A stretch of DNA of 64,000 bases from NCBI RefSeq assembly GCF_000296695.1, contig NZ_BAFK01000001.1:186001-250000 (forward strand), in the 5' to 3' direction. Below the pieces are notes generated by a model. The model worked only from the letters and a program-made list of their open reading frames with translations. It made no database searches and had not been told where the DNA came from. The position numbers were made by a program, and so were the translations under genes. Source of the stretch: Rheinheimera nanhaiensis E407-8. GTDB taxonomy: Bacteria; Pseudomonadota; Gammaproteobacteria; Enterobacterales; Alteromonadaceae. Position 1 is the stretch's first letter. Every line of letters starts with the position of its first letter. Positions 48,222 to 56,207 of this stretch are shown piece by piece.

Positions 48222-49212
48222 GGCTGCTCTCCTCTAACGCGCCCTGAAACTGCTCTTTCGCCCGGCGCCGGTAGGATTCGGCATAGGCCGCCGAGCGTGC
48301 GCGTAAAATCGGATCTGCAGTGGCTTTAATGCCACTTGGCAGCACCAGTGGATCAAAGTTAATGCCATGGCAGTTGCTCTCAAGTTGTGCTGCTGTACCG
48401 GTGAGCACTATTTGCCCGGCGTTAACTTGCCTGCGGCTTGCTGGCCAGGCTTTAGTGGCATTGTTTTCATCGTCGCTGGCATCGGCCAGGGTAAATACCC
48501 AGTTAAACACCACCGGCCCCTCTGCAATGCGGGCGCTGATTTCTTGCTGCAGCGCGTTATCGCCGTCAAAAGCCATCGTGTCCGCGGTAACGGTGGGCAT
48601 CAGTGCCCAGCGCACCGCTTGCTGCTGGCCATCGCTGTTAATCAGATAAAACGCATTGATGCTGTGATAGGTTTCGCCGGCGAAGCTGCCGCTGGGCTTG
48701 TACTGTGCAGCCCAGGTACGAAACTCGCTGCTTTCAGGGTGTGCAGCAAAAAATTGCTGAATGGCTTCAGGGCCAGCCTGAATCGCCTGTATTTGCTGAT
48801 AAAAGGTGTGCGGATCGGCCACGGCCATCACCGGCGGGGTGTTCATTGCCAGGCGCCATTGCTCTGTGCGGCTTAGGCTGAAACTTAATGCCAGGCTGCG
48901 TACCGGCGCCTTCAGATCCGGTGCGGTGGGGTTATTGCCAGCAATAGATAAGCGACCGACAAAGGGCGTAACGCCCGCCTTAAACAGACTGGCGGAGCTG
49001 TAGGGTGCCAGCTCGCCGTTAGATCTGAACTCACCACTTACGCACAGGCCTTTGGCATGGGCGCGGCGAAAACCGGCAAACAGGCTGTTGCCCTGTTGCA
49101 AATCGACAAACTGCTGCGCGCTTACTTTGGGCGGGGTTTTGGCGGCTGCACTGCCGGCTGACAGCAGCAGTGTCAGTAAAGCTGGCAGCATCAGGGTGTT
49201 AGGTTGCATCAT
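48214..49212 (-). CDS. Periplasmic catalase-related peroxidase (SrpA-like)
   Basis: 332 residues with a Sec signal (about 1-24, cut near SAAA/KTP). The body is the minimal catalase fold: the distal histidine in FRRAHAKGLCVSG, an asparagine-bearing loop, and the proximal heme-ligand tyrosine in the C-terminal RARSAAYAESYRRR. Small catalases of this kind lack the flavodoxin-like end and often act as peroxidases. It overlaps the cytochrome b561 gene. The role in periplasmic peroxide removal is inferred. Confidence 0.88.
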   Translation of the reverse strand: MMQPNTLMLPALLTLLLSAGSAAAKTPPKVSAQQFVDLQQGNSLFAGFRRAHAKGLCVSGEFRSNGELAPYSSASLFKAGVTPFVGRLSIAGNNPTAPDLKAPVRSLALSFSLSRTEQWRLAMNTPPVMAVADPHTFYQQIQAIQAGPEAIQQFFAAHPESSEFRTWAAQYKPSGSFAGETYHSINAFYLINSDGQQQAVRWALMPTVTADTMAFDGDNALQQEISARIAEGPVVFNWVFTLADASDDENNATKAWPASRRQVNAGQIVLTGTAAQLESNCHGINFDPLVLPSGIKATADPILRARSAAYAESYRRRAKEQFQGALEESSHD

Positions 49213-49333
49213 ACAATACTCGTTGTTAGCAGTGATTATGGGAAAGATAGGTCAAAAACACCTTTCTGGTTCACCAAGACCTGAGTATTAGCAAAAATCT
49301 TTCCGGCGCTGAGAATAAGTGATGTATAAATGC

Positions 49334-49366
49334 AAAAGCCGCTGTGGGGCATTGCCCCACAGCGGC
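49334..49366 (-). terminator. Terminator of the panB-panC transcript
   Basis: A perfect 13-bp stem GCCGCTGTGGGGC / GCCCCACAGCGGC with loop of 3, followed on the minus strand by TTTTGC. About 40 bases after the panC stop. Confidence 0.85.
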
Positions 49367-49405
49367 GTGTTATGACTGTTGCGCCAGATGTACCTGGTAA
49401 GCGGC

Positions 49406-50248
49406 TTAAAGCTCCAGATTATCAATCAGCCGGGTGCTGCCCAGGCGGGCAGCGGCCAGAATAACCTTTGGCTCTTGCGCAGAGGTGGCAAGCGCCAGAC
49501 TGTGCTGATGGCTGATATTCACATAATCAGGCTCAAAACCGGCGGCGGTCAGCTGCGCTTTGGTCTGAAGCTCCAGCGCGCGATAGTCGTGATTGCCCGC
49601 CTCGATCTGCTGTTTCAGTTGCTGCAACAGCTGATACAGTTTGGGCGCAGTGGCACGTTGCTCAGCGGTTAAATAACCATTGCGCGAGCTCAGTGCCAGG
49701 CCATCGGCCGCACGCTCTGTCGGTACACCAATAATCTCAATCGGCATGGATAAATCAATCACCATCTGGCGGATAATCGCCAGTTGTTGATAGTCTTTCA
49801 TGCCAAAGCAGGCGATATCCGGCTGCACCAGATTAAACAGCTTGCAGACGATGGTGGACACACCACGGAAATGGCCGGCCCGGCTGGCGCCGCAGTGTAA
49901 GTCGCCCAGCAGCGGTACTTCAACATAGGTTTGCACATCCAGCCCGCGCGGGTACATCAGTTGTGGTGTTGGCGTAAAGACGGCGTCAGCATGGTGCTCG
50001 GTTAGCCCGGCACAGTCATCTTCCAGTGTGCGTGGGTATTTGTCTAAATCTTCGTTTTTACCAAATTGCATCGGGTTAACAAAGATGCTGACAACCACTC
50101 TGTCGGCGCGGCTTTTCGCCACGTCGACCAGCTTCAAATGGCCGTTATGTAAATTGCCCATGGTAGGCACAAAGGCGATGGTTTCGCCCTTTTTGCGCCA
50201 GGCAGCAATTTGCGCCCGTAGCGCCTCAACAGTGGTAATAATGTTCAT
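49406..50248 (-). CDS. panC: Pantothenate synthetase
   Basis: Joins pantoate and beta-alanine with ATP. 280 residues (E. coli 283). ATP motif [16 protein letters not shown] with the HIGH-like HNGH, the FVNPMQFG stretch, and a KMSKS-like SSRNGYL loop. It begins 4 bases after panB on the same strand. It needs beta-alanine, presumably from PanP nearby. Confidence 0.97.
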   Translation of the reverse strand: MNIITTVEALRAQIAAWRKKGETIAFVPTMGNLHNGHLKLVDVAKSRADRVVVSIFVNPMQFGKNEDLDKYPRTLEDDCAGLTEHHADAVFTPTPQLMYPRGLDVQTYVEVPLLGDLHCGASRAGHFRGVSTIVCKLFNLVQPDIACFGMKDYQQLAIIRQMVIDLSMPIEIIGVPTERAADGLALSSRNGYLTAEQRATAPKLYQLLQQLKQQIEAGNHDYRALELQTKAQLTAAGFEPDYVNISHQHSLALATSAQEPKVILAAARLGSTRLIDNLEL

Positions 50249-50252
50249 CTTG

Positions 50253-51044
50253 TTAAAAACTGTGCTGATCGGTAGGGAAGGCCTGGCTTTTTACTTCGCT
50301 GACATAAGCGGCTATCGCGCTTCTGATCTCGCCGGTTTGCGCCAGATAGTTCTTGGAAAACTTCGGAATATAGCCGCTGCTAATGCCCAGCAGATCATGC
50401 ATTACCAGCACCTGGCCGTCGGTCACATTACCTGCGCCTATGCCGATAACCGGAATCGTCAGCGCGTCGGTAATGCGTTTGGCCAAGGTCTTTGGAATGC
50501 ACTCCAGCACCAATAGCTGCGCGCCGGCATCCTGCAAGGCTTTGGCCTGCGCGACCATCGCATCGGCGGCAGCATCGGTTTTACCCTGCACTTTATAGCC
50601 ACCAAAAATATGCACCGACTGTGGCGTTAAACCTAAATGACCACATACCGGCACGCCGCGCTCTGTTAAGGCTTTTACGGTCGGCAGTAAAAAGTCGCCG
50701 CCTTCCAGTTTTACCATATTGGCACCGGCTTGCATCAGCGGTACCACACTTTGCAGTGCCTGCTCCAGGGTGCCATAGCTCATAAAGGGCATATCGGCGA
50801 TGACAAAAGCATCCGGCGCACCGGCGCGCACAGCGCGGGTATGGTAGGCAATATCGTTAATGGTAACCGGCAGCGTATCGCTGTGGCCTTGCAGCACCAT
50901 ACCCAGTGAGTCGCCAATTAACAGCACCTCGACGCCTTGCTCGGCAAACAATTTGGCAAAGCTGGCGTCGTAGGCGGTCAGCATGCTGATCTTGTCGCCT
51001 TGCTGTTTCATTTTCTGTAATACGGCAGTGGTGATCTTAGCCAT
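50253..51044 (-). CDS. panB: 3-methyl-2-oxobutanoate hydroxymethyltransferase
   Basis: First committed step of pantothenate synthesis, using methylene-tetrahydrofolate. 263 residues (E. coli 264). Motifs [21 protein letters not shown] and [12 protein letters not shown]. The ATG at 51044 ([12 protein letters not shown]) with GAG 6 bases upstream is the family start. It follows folK by 54 bases, so folate- and pantothenate-pathway genes share one transcript. Confidence 0.97.
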   Translation of the reverse strand: MAKITTAVLQKMKQQGDKISMLTAYDASFAKLFAEQGVEVLLIGDSLGMVLQGHSDTLPVTINDIAYHTRAVRAGAPDAFVIADMPFMSYGTLEQALQSVVPLMQAGANMVKLEGGDFLLPTVKALTERGVPVCGHLGLTPQSVHIFGGYKVQGKTDAAADAMVAQAKALQDAGAQLLVLECIPKTLAKRITDALTIPVIGIGAGNVTDGQVLVMHDLLGISSGYIPKFSKNYLAQTGEIRSAIAAYVSEVKSQAFPTDQHSF

Positions 51045-51098
51045 AATAATCTCATCCGACCATTTAACGCAGGAGGCGCAAGATCGCACAAAGTGCCA

Positions 51099-51635
51099 TC
51101 AGCTGCAACTGCTGTGAAGCTTTTGCAGGCCGTTAAGCGCTACCTGCTCAAGTAAAGAGGATAGTACAGTGCCATCAGGCAGCTGTAATTCAGCGGCAAT
51201 TTCTGCCAAGGGGTACAACACAAATTCACGCTGCTTCAGGCCATAGTGCGGCACGGTCAGCCGTTCAGTGTTAATGATCTGCTCGCCATACAGCAAGATA
51301 TCCAAATCCAGCGTGCGTGGCCCCCAGCGCTCAGCTTTGCGCTGCCGGCCCTGATTTTGCTCTATGCGCTGCAGTGCATCCAGTAGCTGCTCAGGTAGCA
51401 ACGTGGTGTCAAGCGCAGCGACAGCATTCACATAGTCAGGCTGATCTTGCGGCCCCATAGGTTTAGAGCCATACAACGACGATACGGCCACTAAGCGGCT
51501 TAGTGGCACCTGATGCAAAGCGGCTATCGCCAACTCAAGTTGCTGCACCGGGTTGGCCAGGTTTGCCCCCAGCCCGATATAACAACGAACCTCTGAGCGT
51601 GTCTTTGAGCGCTTTTGTGACGGTATCTGGGCCAT
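51099..51635 (-). CDS. folK: Hydroxymethyldihydropterin pyrophosphokinase
   Basis: Folate pathway enzyme (HPPK). 178 residues, slightly longer than E. coli (159) because of a basic N-terminal extension of about 16. Start of the fold CYIGLGANLANP; signature RWGPRTLDLDILLYG with the two catalytic aspartates. Its ATG overlaps the pcnB stop as TAATG. Confidence 0.96.
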   Translation of the reverse strand: MAQIPSQKRSKTRSEVRCYIGLGANLANPVQQLELAIAALHQVPLSRLVAVSSLYGSKPMGPQDQPDYVNAVAALDTTLLPEQLLDALQRIEQNQGRQRKAERWGPRTLDLDILLYGEQIINTERLTVPHYGLKQREFVLYPLAEIAAELQLPDGTVLSSLLEQVALNGLQKLHSSCS

Positions 51636-53143
51636 TATTCTGCGGTGCGCTTACGTTTGTAGTTGCGCCGCCGGCGCGGGCCTTTGTCGATGCCGTCTTT
51701 ACCCAGCTGGTTAATCAGCTGTAGCCGGCCTGCTTCATCAGCAAACTGGAAGCGCTCCCACCACAGTGCCAGCTCGGTCAGCTCGCCGCCTTCAGCCTGG
51801 GCACGTAGCTGTAAAAAGTCAAAGGCGCCGCGAAACTTCGGTTGCTCCAGCAATTTAAAGGCACGACGGCCAGCACGCTTGGTTAAGCGGCTTTGCAGTG
51901 CCCAAATATCGCGCATCGACAGTGTAAAGCGTTTTGGAATAGCAATGGTGCGCTGCACATCGTCCAGTACTTCGGTCATGGCGATATTCATTGCGTCCAT
52001 TTCGCTTAAGCCATCAATCACTAACGCCTGGCTGCGCCGCTCTACCGGGTACCACAGCAGGGCCGCGAAGATAAAGGCCGGCGTAACCGGCTTATCGGCA
52101 TCGACTCTGGCGTCGGTGTCTTGCAGCGCCTTGGTTGCCAGTAAAAAGGCTTTGCCCTCGGGCTCTTGTTTTAGCAGTTTGTCCAGCTGCGGCAGCAGTT
52201 GCTTTAATACGCGGGTATCGCGCATCAGCATAAAGTTGTCAAAGGCTTTGCCGGCCAGCAAGAGTTTTACCAGCTCGTCAAATAGCCGCGGTGCCGGAAT
52301 GTTTTTCAGCAACACCGCCAGCTCCGTAATAGGCGCGGCAGTGGCCGGCGCGATTTGCATATTCAGTTTGGTGGCAAAGCGGATAGCGCGCAAAATACGC
52401 ACCGGATCTTCGCGGTAACGCGTTTGTGGGTCGCCAATCAGTTCAATTTTACGCTCGGCAATGGCCTGAAGGCCGTTGGCAAAGTCGTAAACGGAAAAGT
52501 CACTGACCGAGTAATACAGTGCATTAATGGTAAAGTCGCGCCGCTCGGCGTCTTCTTCAATAGTGCCGTACACATTGTCGCGTAAAATCTGGCCTTGCTC
52601 GCTGGAGCTGGCGGTTTTGGCTTTGGGCGTAGTGTCTTCATCGTCATCACTGCCGCTGTGGTGGCCACGAAAAGTAGCGACTTCTATCACTTCACGGCCA
52701 AACACCACATGGGCTAAGCGAAAACGCCGGCCAATCAGCCGGCAGTTACGGAACACCTGTTTTACCTGCTCTGGCTCGGCATTGGTCACCACATCAAAGT
52801 CTTTTGGTTTTAAACCCAACAGCAAATCGCGGATACAGCCACCGACTAAATAAGCATCAAAGCCGGCATCATTAAGCCGGTACAGCACTTTAAGCGCATT
52901 GGGGCTGATGTCTTTGCGCGAAATATTGTGCTGGTCACGGCTTAAGCGCTGTACTGCTGGCAGCAAGCTGGCGCCAGGTTTGGGCCGCGCTGCTTTGTGG
53001 CCTGAGGCTTTATGGCGTTCTGGCTGAGCCTGGTCAGTAGCAGCGTTGTCCGAAGCTGTTTTGCCCGCCTGGGGTTTGCTTTTAGCTACCTTTTTTGTTG
53101 CACCTACGCTGCGGCGCAAAAAATCTAACACTCGAGAAATAAT
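51635..53143 (-). CDS. pcnB: Poly(A) polymerase I, probable AUU start codon
   Basis: Adds A tails to RNA and so promotes decay. The nucleotidyltransferase core has YLVGGCIRDLL and KPKDFDVVTNA with the two metal aspartates; RFRLAHVVFG and EVATFRGHH follow. The C-terminal tail is basic, ending RRRRNYKRKRTAE. No in-frame ATG occurs between the gluQ stop and the conserved part. On the minus strand AGGAG (53155-53151) is followed after 7 bases by ATT (53143-53141), then ATT-TCT-CGA-GTG, aligning with the E. coli pcnB start, which is known to use AUU. This gives 502 residues. A GTG at 53131 is the alternative but is 19 bases from the Shine-Dalgarno. Overlaps folK at its stop. Confidence 0.9.
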   Translation of the reverse strand: MISRVLDFLRRSVGATKKVAKSKPQAGKTASDNAATDQAQPERHKASGHKAARPKPGASLLPAVQRLSRDQHNISRKDISPNALKVLYRLNDAGFDAYLVGGCIRDLLLGLKPKDFDVVTNAEPEQVKQVFRNCRLIGRRFRLAHVVFGREVIEVATFRGHHSGSDDDEDTTPKAKTASSSEQGQILRDNVYGTIEEDAERRDFTINALYYSVSDFSVYDFANGLQAIAERKIELIGDPQTRYREDPVRILRAIRFATKLNMQIAPATAAPITELAVLLKNIPAPRLFDELVKLLLAGKAFDNFMLMRDTRVLKQLLPQLDKLLKQEPEGKAFLLATKALQDTDARVDADKPVTPAFIFAALLWYPVERRSQALVIDGLSEMDAMNIAMTEVLDDVQRTIAIPKRFTLSMRDIWALQSRLTKRAGRRAFKLLEQPKFRGAFDFLQLRAQAEGGELTELALWWERFQFADEAGRLQLINQLGKDGIDKGPRRRRNYKRKRTAE

Positions 53144-53240
53144 GATCCATCTCCTGCACGATACCGCCACTGGCGGCCGTTTAAAAAAACCGGCTAATAA
53201 TACCGCAGCTGCACGGAAAAAAGAACGCAGGCGCGCCGGG

Positions 53241-54131
53241 TTAGCTAAATTCTGTGCTGGGCATTTCCAGTTGGCGTGGAATGGCACCTAACTGCCAGTG
53301 TGCACAGGCCCAGCGTAGTTGCTCTGCTACCGGCGCCTGCTGCAGCTGTGCCGGTAGCGGCTGGCCTAAAAATGCCAATACTTTGGCCATTACCTGATTG
53401 GCTGGCCATTGGCTTATGGCTGCGGCATGGTTTTGTTTGCTTAATTTAAAGCCGGGCTTTACCACCGCCAGCGGTAAATGGCCGTAGCGGGGGGGCTGCT
53501 GGCGCAGCAAGTGGCACAGTGCCTGCTGCCGCGGGGTCATTTGCAGTAAATCGGCGCCGCGGATCACTTCAGTAATGCCCTGATCAATATCATCCACCAC
53601 CACCACCAGCTGATAAGCGAACAAGCCATCGCGGCGTTTAATGATGTAGTCTTCCTCTGCCAGCGGGGCGTCAATTTGCTGCGGGCCAAAAATCAGATCA
53701 GTAAAGTTGCAGCTAACGCCCTGGCTGCGTAAACGCCAGGCCAGTGGCGGCTGGGTTAGCCCCAGGTGGGCGCAATGACCATCGTACAGGCCGCCCATTT
53801 CACTGATTTGCTTGCGGCTGCACTGACAGCCATACACTAATTGCTGCTGTTGTAACTGATGAAAAATATGCTGATAACGCTCCAGCCGCTGGCTTTGATA
53901 CAGCACACTGTCGTCCCAGTGCAGGCCGAATTGCTCTAGCGTGCGCAAAATGTCGCTGTCGATACCGGCCACCATGCGTGGTGTGTCGATATCTTCCATT
54001 CGCACCAGCCATTTGCCGTGCTGACTTTTTGCTTGCAGGTAGCTGCCGACAGCAGCAATCAGGGAGCCAAAATGAAGCGGGCCGGAAGGCGAGGGCGCAA
54101 ACCGGCCGATATAAGCAGGGGAGCCGGCCAT
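53241..54131 (-). CDS. gluQ: Glutamyl-Q tRNA(Asp) synthetase
   Basis: Charges the queuosine base of tRNA-Asp with glutamate. 296 residues, a truncated GluRS catalytic domain: HIGH-like region IGRFAPSPSGPLHFGS, a zinc site CQC...YDGHC (about 103-123), and the KMSKS-like FKLSKQN; no anticodon domain. It starts one base after the dksA stop, the conserved dksA-gluQ pair. Its end lies about 98 bases before the pcnB AUU start. Confidence 0.96.
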   Translation of the reverse strand: MAGSPAYIGRFAPSPSGPLHFGSLIAAVGSYLQAKSQHGKWLVRMEDIDTPRMVAGIDSDILRTLEQFGLHWDDSVLYQSQRLERYQHIFHQLQQQQLVYGCQCSRKQISEMGGLYDGHCAHLGLTQPPLAWRLRSQGVSCNFTDLIFGPQQIDAPLAEEDYIIKRRDGLFAYQLVVVVDDIDQGITEVIRGADLLQMTPRQQALCHLLRQQPPRYGHLPLAVVKPGFKLSKQNHAAAISQWPANQVMAKVLAFLGQPLPAQLQQAPVAEQLRWACAHWQLGAIPRQLEMPSTEFS

Positions 54132-54132
54132 G

Positions 54133-54582
54133 TTAGCCGCCGAGTTGCTTTTCCTTGATCTCTGCTAAGGTTTTGCAATCGATACACATATCCGCCGTAG
54201 GCCGGGCTTCTAAGCGCTTAATACCAATTTCAATACCGCAGGTGTCGCAATAGCCGAAGTCTTCGTCTTCGATTTTTTGCAGCGTTTTTTCAATTTTTTT
54301 CAGTAGCTTACGCTCACGGTCCCGGGCGCGCAGCTCTAAGCTGAACTCTTCTTCCTGGGCGGCACGGTCGACCGGATCCGGGAAGTTAGCCGCTTCGTCG
54401 GCCATATGGTTTTTGGTGCGGTCAACTTCTTCGCGTAATTGCTGGCGCCAGGCATCCAGAATGCGGCGGAAATGTTCCAGTTGCTTCGGGTTCATATATT
54501 CTTCCCCGACAGCTTCCTGATATGGCGCTACGCCTGCAAGGGCCAGTAAGCCCAGCGTTTTGGTAGTATTGCCCTCTGGCAT
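54133..54582 (-). CDS. dksA: RNA polymerase-binding transcription factor DksA
   Basis: Works with ppGpp in the stringent response by binding the secondary channel of RNA polymerase. 149 residues (E. coli 151). The coiled-coil tip DPVDRA with two aspartates and the zinc motif CDTC...CIDC are intact. The ATG at 54582 ([10 protein letters not shown]) has AGGAG 6 bases upstream; two earlier in-frame starts lie in or before the Shine-Dalgarno. First gene of the dksA-gluQ-pcnB-folK-panB-panC series. Confidence 0.98.
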   Translation of the reverse strand: MPEGNTTKTLGLLALAGVAPYQEAVGEEYMNPKQLEHFRRILDAWRQQLREEVDRTKNHMADEAANFPDPVDRAAQEEEFSLELRARDRERKLLKKIEKTLQKIEDEDFGYCDTCGIEIGIKRLEARPTADMCIDCKTLAEIKEKQLGG

Positions 54583-54820
54583 AATCATCTCCTGTATAAT
54601 GCCAAGCAAAAAATATGGCGGCTATAGATAGCAGAATATCGCTGGCATCGCAATCAGATTTAAAAAGACGCGGAAGTATACAGATTGCTTTGCTGGCCGT
54701 CATCATATTTAAACACTGGCTTTGCACGGTGCGGGCTATACACTGCCAGCTGTGGTGCCATTGACAGCTTGTGGTACACTGGCAGCCATTTTTCGGTATT
54801 GGCGAGAATAAGGACAACAG

Positions 54821-56116
54821 ATGGCAGATCTGATCCAAATCCAGCTTCAGTTTAGTGCACCAGAGGCAAAGTGGGGCAAGGCCAGCGTGATCCCCAATAC
54901 AACGGGATTTGCGCTCTGTGTCAATGAAACAGACCCGTTACGCAGTGTGCAAAAAGCGGCCCGTAGCCTTGATGCGCTGGGTATCAGCGAGGTAGCGCTG
55001 TGTGGTGATAACTGGACACTGGAGCTGCAATGGGCGTTTTATCAGGGCTTTTGTAACGCCAAACGTCACGCCGGCGTGCAATTTTGTGGTGACAAGGCCT
55101 GTCAGCGCCAACTGGCGCAGCTGCAGCAGTGTTTTAGTTTCGCCAAACAGCTCACTAACCAGACACCGGATGAACTGTACCCAGAGCAATTAGCACAGCA
55201 GGCAGCCGATTTTATCAGCAGCATTGCCGCCAAAGGCACAGTAAAAAGCCAGATCTTAGTGGGGCAGCAGTTAGTCGATGCCGGTTGGCACGGTTTGCAC
55301 GCTGTGGGCCGCGGCAGTGCCAGAAAGCCTGCCATGCTGGTGCTGGATTACAACCCAACCGGCAATGCTGCTGCACCGGTGTCGGCAGCGCTGGTCGGTA
55401 AAGGCATTACCTTCGACAGTGGTGGCTATTCGATTAAAGCCACCGAAAGCATGCTGACGATGAAATGTGATATGGGCGGCGCGGCTACGGTAACGGCGGC
55501 GCTGGCGCTGGCGATATTGCAGGGGCTGAATAAACGCGTACAGCTGATTTTGTGCTGTGCGGAAAATCTGATCAGCGGTGATGCCTACAAGCTGGGCGAT
55601 ATTATCCGCTATAAAAACGGCACTACGGTGGAGATTGTTAACACCGACGCTGAAGGGCGTTTAGTGCTGGCCGATGGCTTAATGTGCGCCGGCGAGTCGG
55701 GCGCTGGCCTGATTATTGATGCGGCAACCTTAACCGGCGCGGCGATGACCGCAGTTGGGGCCGAATATAACGCGCTGTTTGCGCTGGACAAAGCGCTGGC
55801 GCAGCGCACCCTGGGCTATGCAGCGCAGGTGCGGGAGCTAACCTGGCAATTACCGCTGGAGCTGTGGCATCAGCAGCAGTGTCCGTCAGCTTATGCCGAT
55901 ACTGCCAACAGCCGGCCGGTAAAAGGCGGCGGCGCCGGCGGGGCCAGCAATGCGGCCGGTTTTTTAAGCCGCTTTGTGCCAAACGACGGCCAGGGCTGGC
56001 TGCACTTTGACCTGGCGGCAGCGTTTAATACCAGCAGCAATGCTTACTGGGCGGCCGGAGCAACCGGCCAGGGTATTCGCAGTATTTGCCATACCTTACT
56101 GGCTGAACTGGGTTAA
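54821..56116 (+). CDS. pepB: M17-family aminopeptidase, peptidase B type
   Basis: A metal-dependent cytosolic aminopeptidase. 431 residues, the PepB length (427), clearly shorter than PepA. Metal and catalytic motifs: GKGITFDSGGYSIK, the MKCDMGGAATV helix, and the signature NTDAEGRLVLADG. The N-terminal part (ISEVALCGDNWTLELQWAFYQG) also follows E. coli PepB. Divergent from dksA with 238 bases between. Stand-alone gene. Confidence 0.95.
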   Translation: MADLIQIQLQFSAPEAKWGKASVIPNTTGFALCVNETDPLRSVQKAARSLDALGISEVALCGDNWTLELQWAFYQGFCNAKRHAGVQFCGDKACQRQLAQLQQCFSFAKQLTNQTPDELYPEQLAQQAADFISSIAAKGTVKSQILVGQQLVDAGWHGLHAVGRGSARKPAMLVLDYNPTGNAAAPVSAALVGKGITFDSGGYSIKATESMLTMKCDMGGAATVTAALALAILQGLNKRVQLILCCAENLISGDAYKLGDIIRYKNGTTVEIVNTDAEGRLVLADGLMCAGESGAGLIIDAATLTGAAMTAVGAEYNALFALDKALAQRTLGYAAQVRELTWQLPLELWHQQQCPSAYADTANSRPVKGGGAGGASNAAGFLSRFVPNDGQGWLHFDLAAAFNTSSNAYWAAGATGQGIRSICHTLLAELG

Positions 56117-56207
56117 AGGTTATTGGTGTTTGTATTTTGCATAGTGAACGGCCTGCCCGCTGAACGGCATTGGGTAGGCCGGCTGTTGTCCGTTAGCGGG
56201 GTAAATA

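Noticed and set aside
53129-53131. GTG start for pcnB
   Set aside because: It lies 19 bases from the only Shine-Dalgarno sequence and would remove residues that align with E. coli PcnB; kept only as the alternative.
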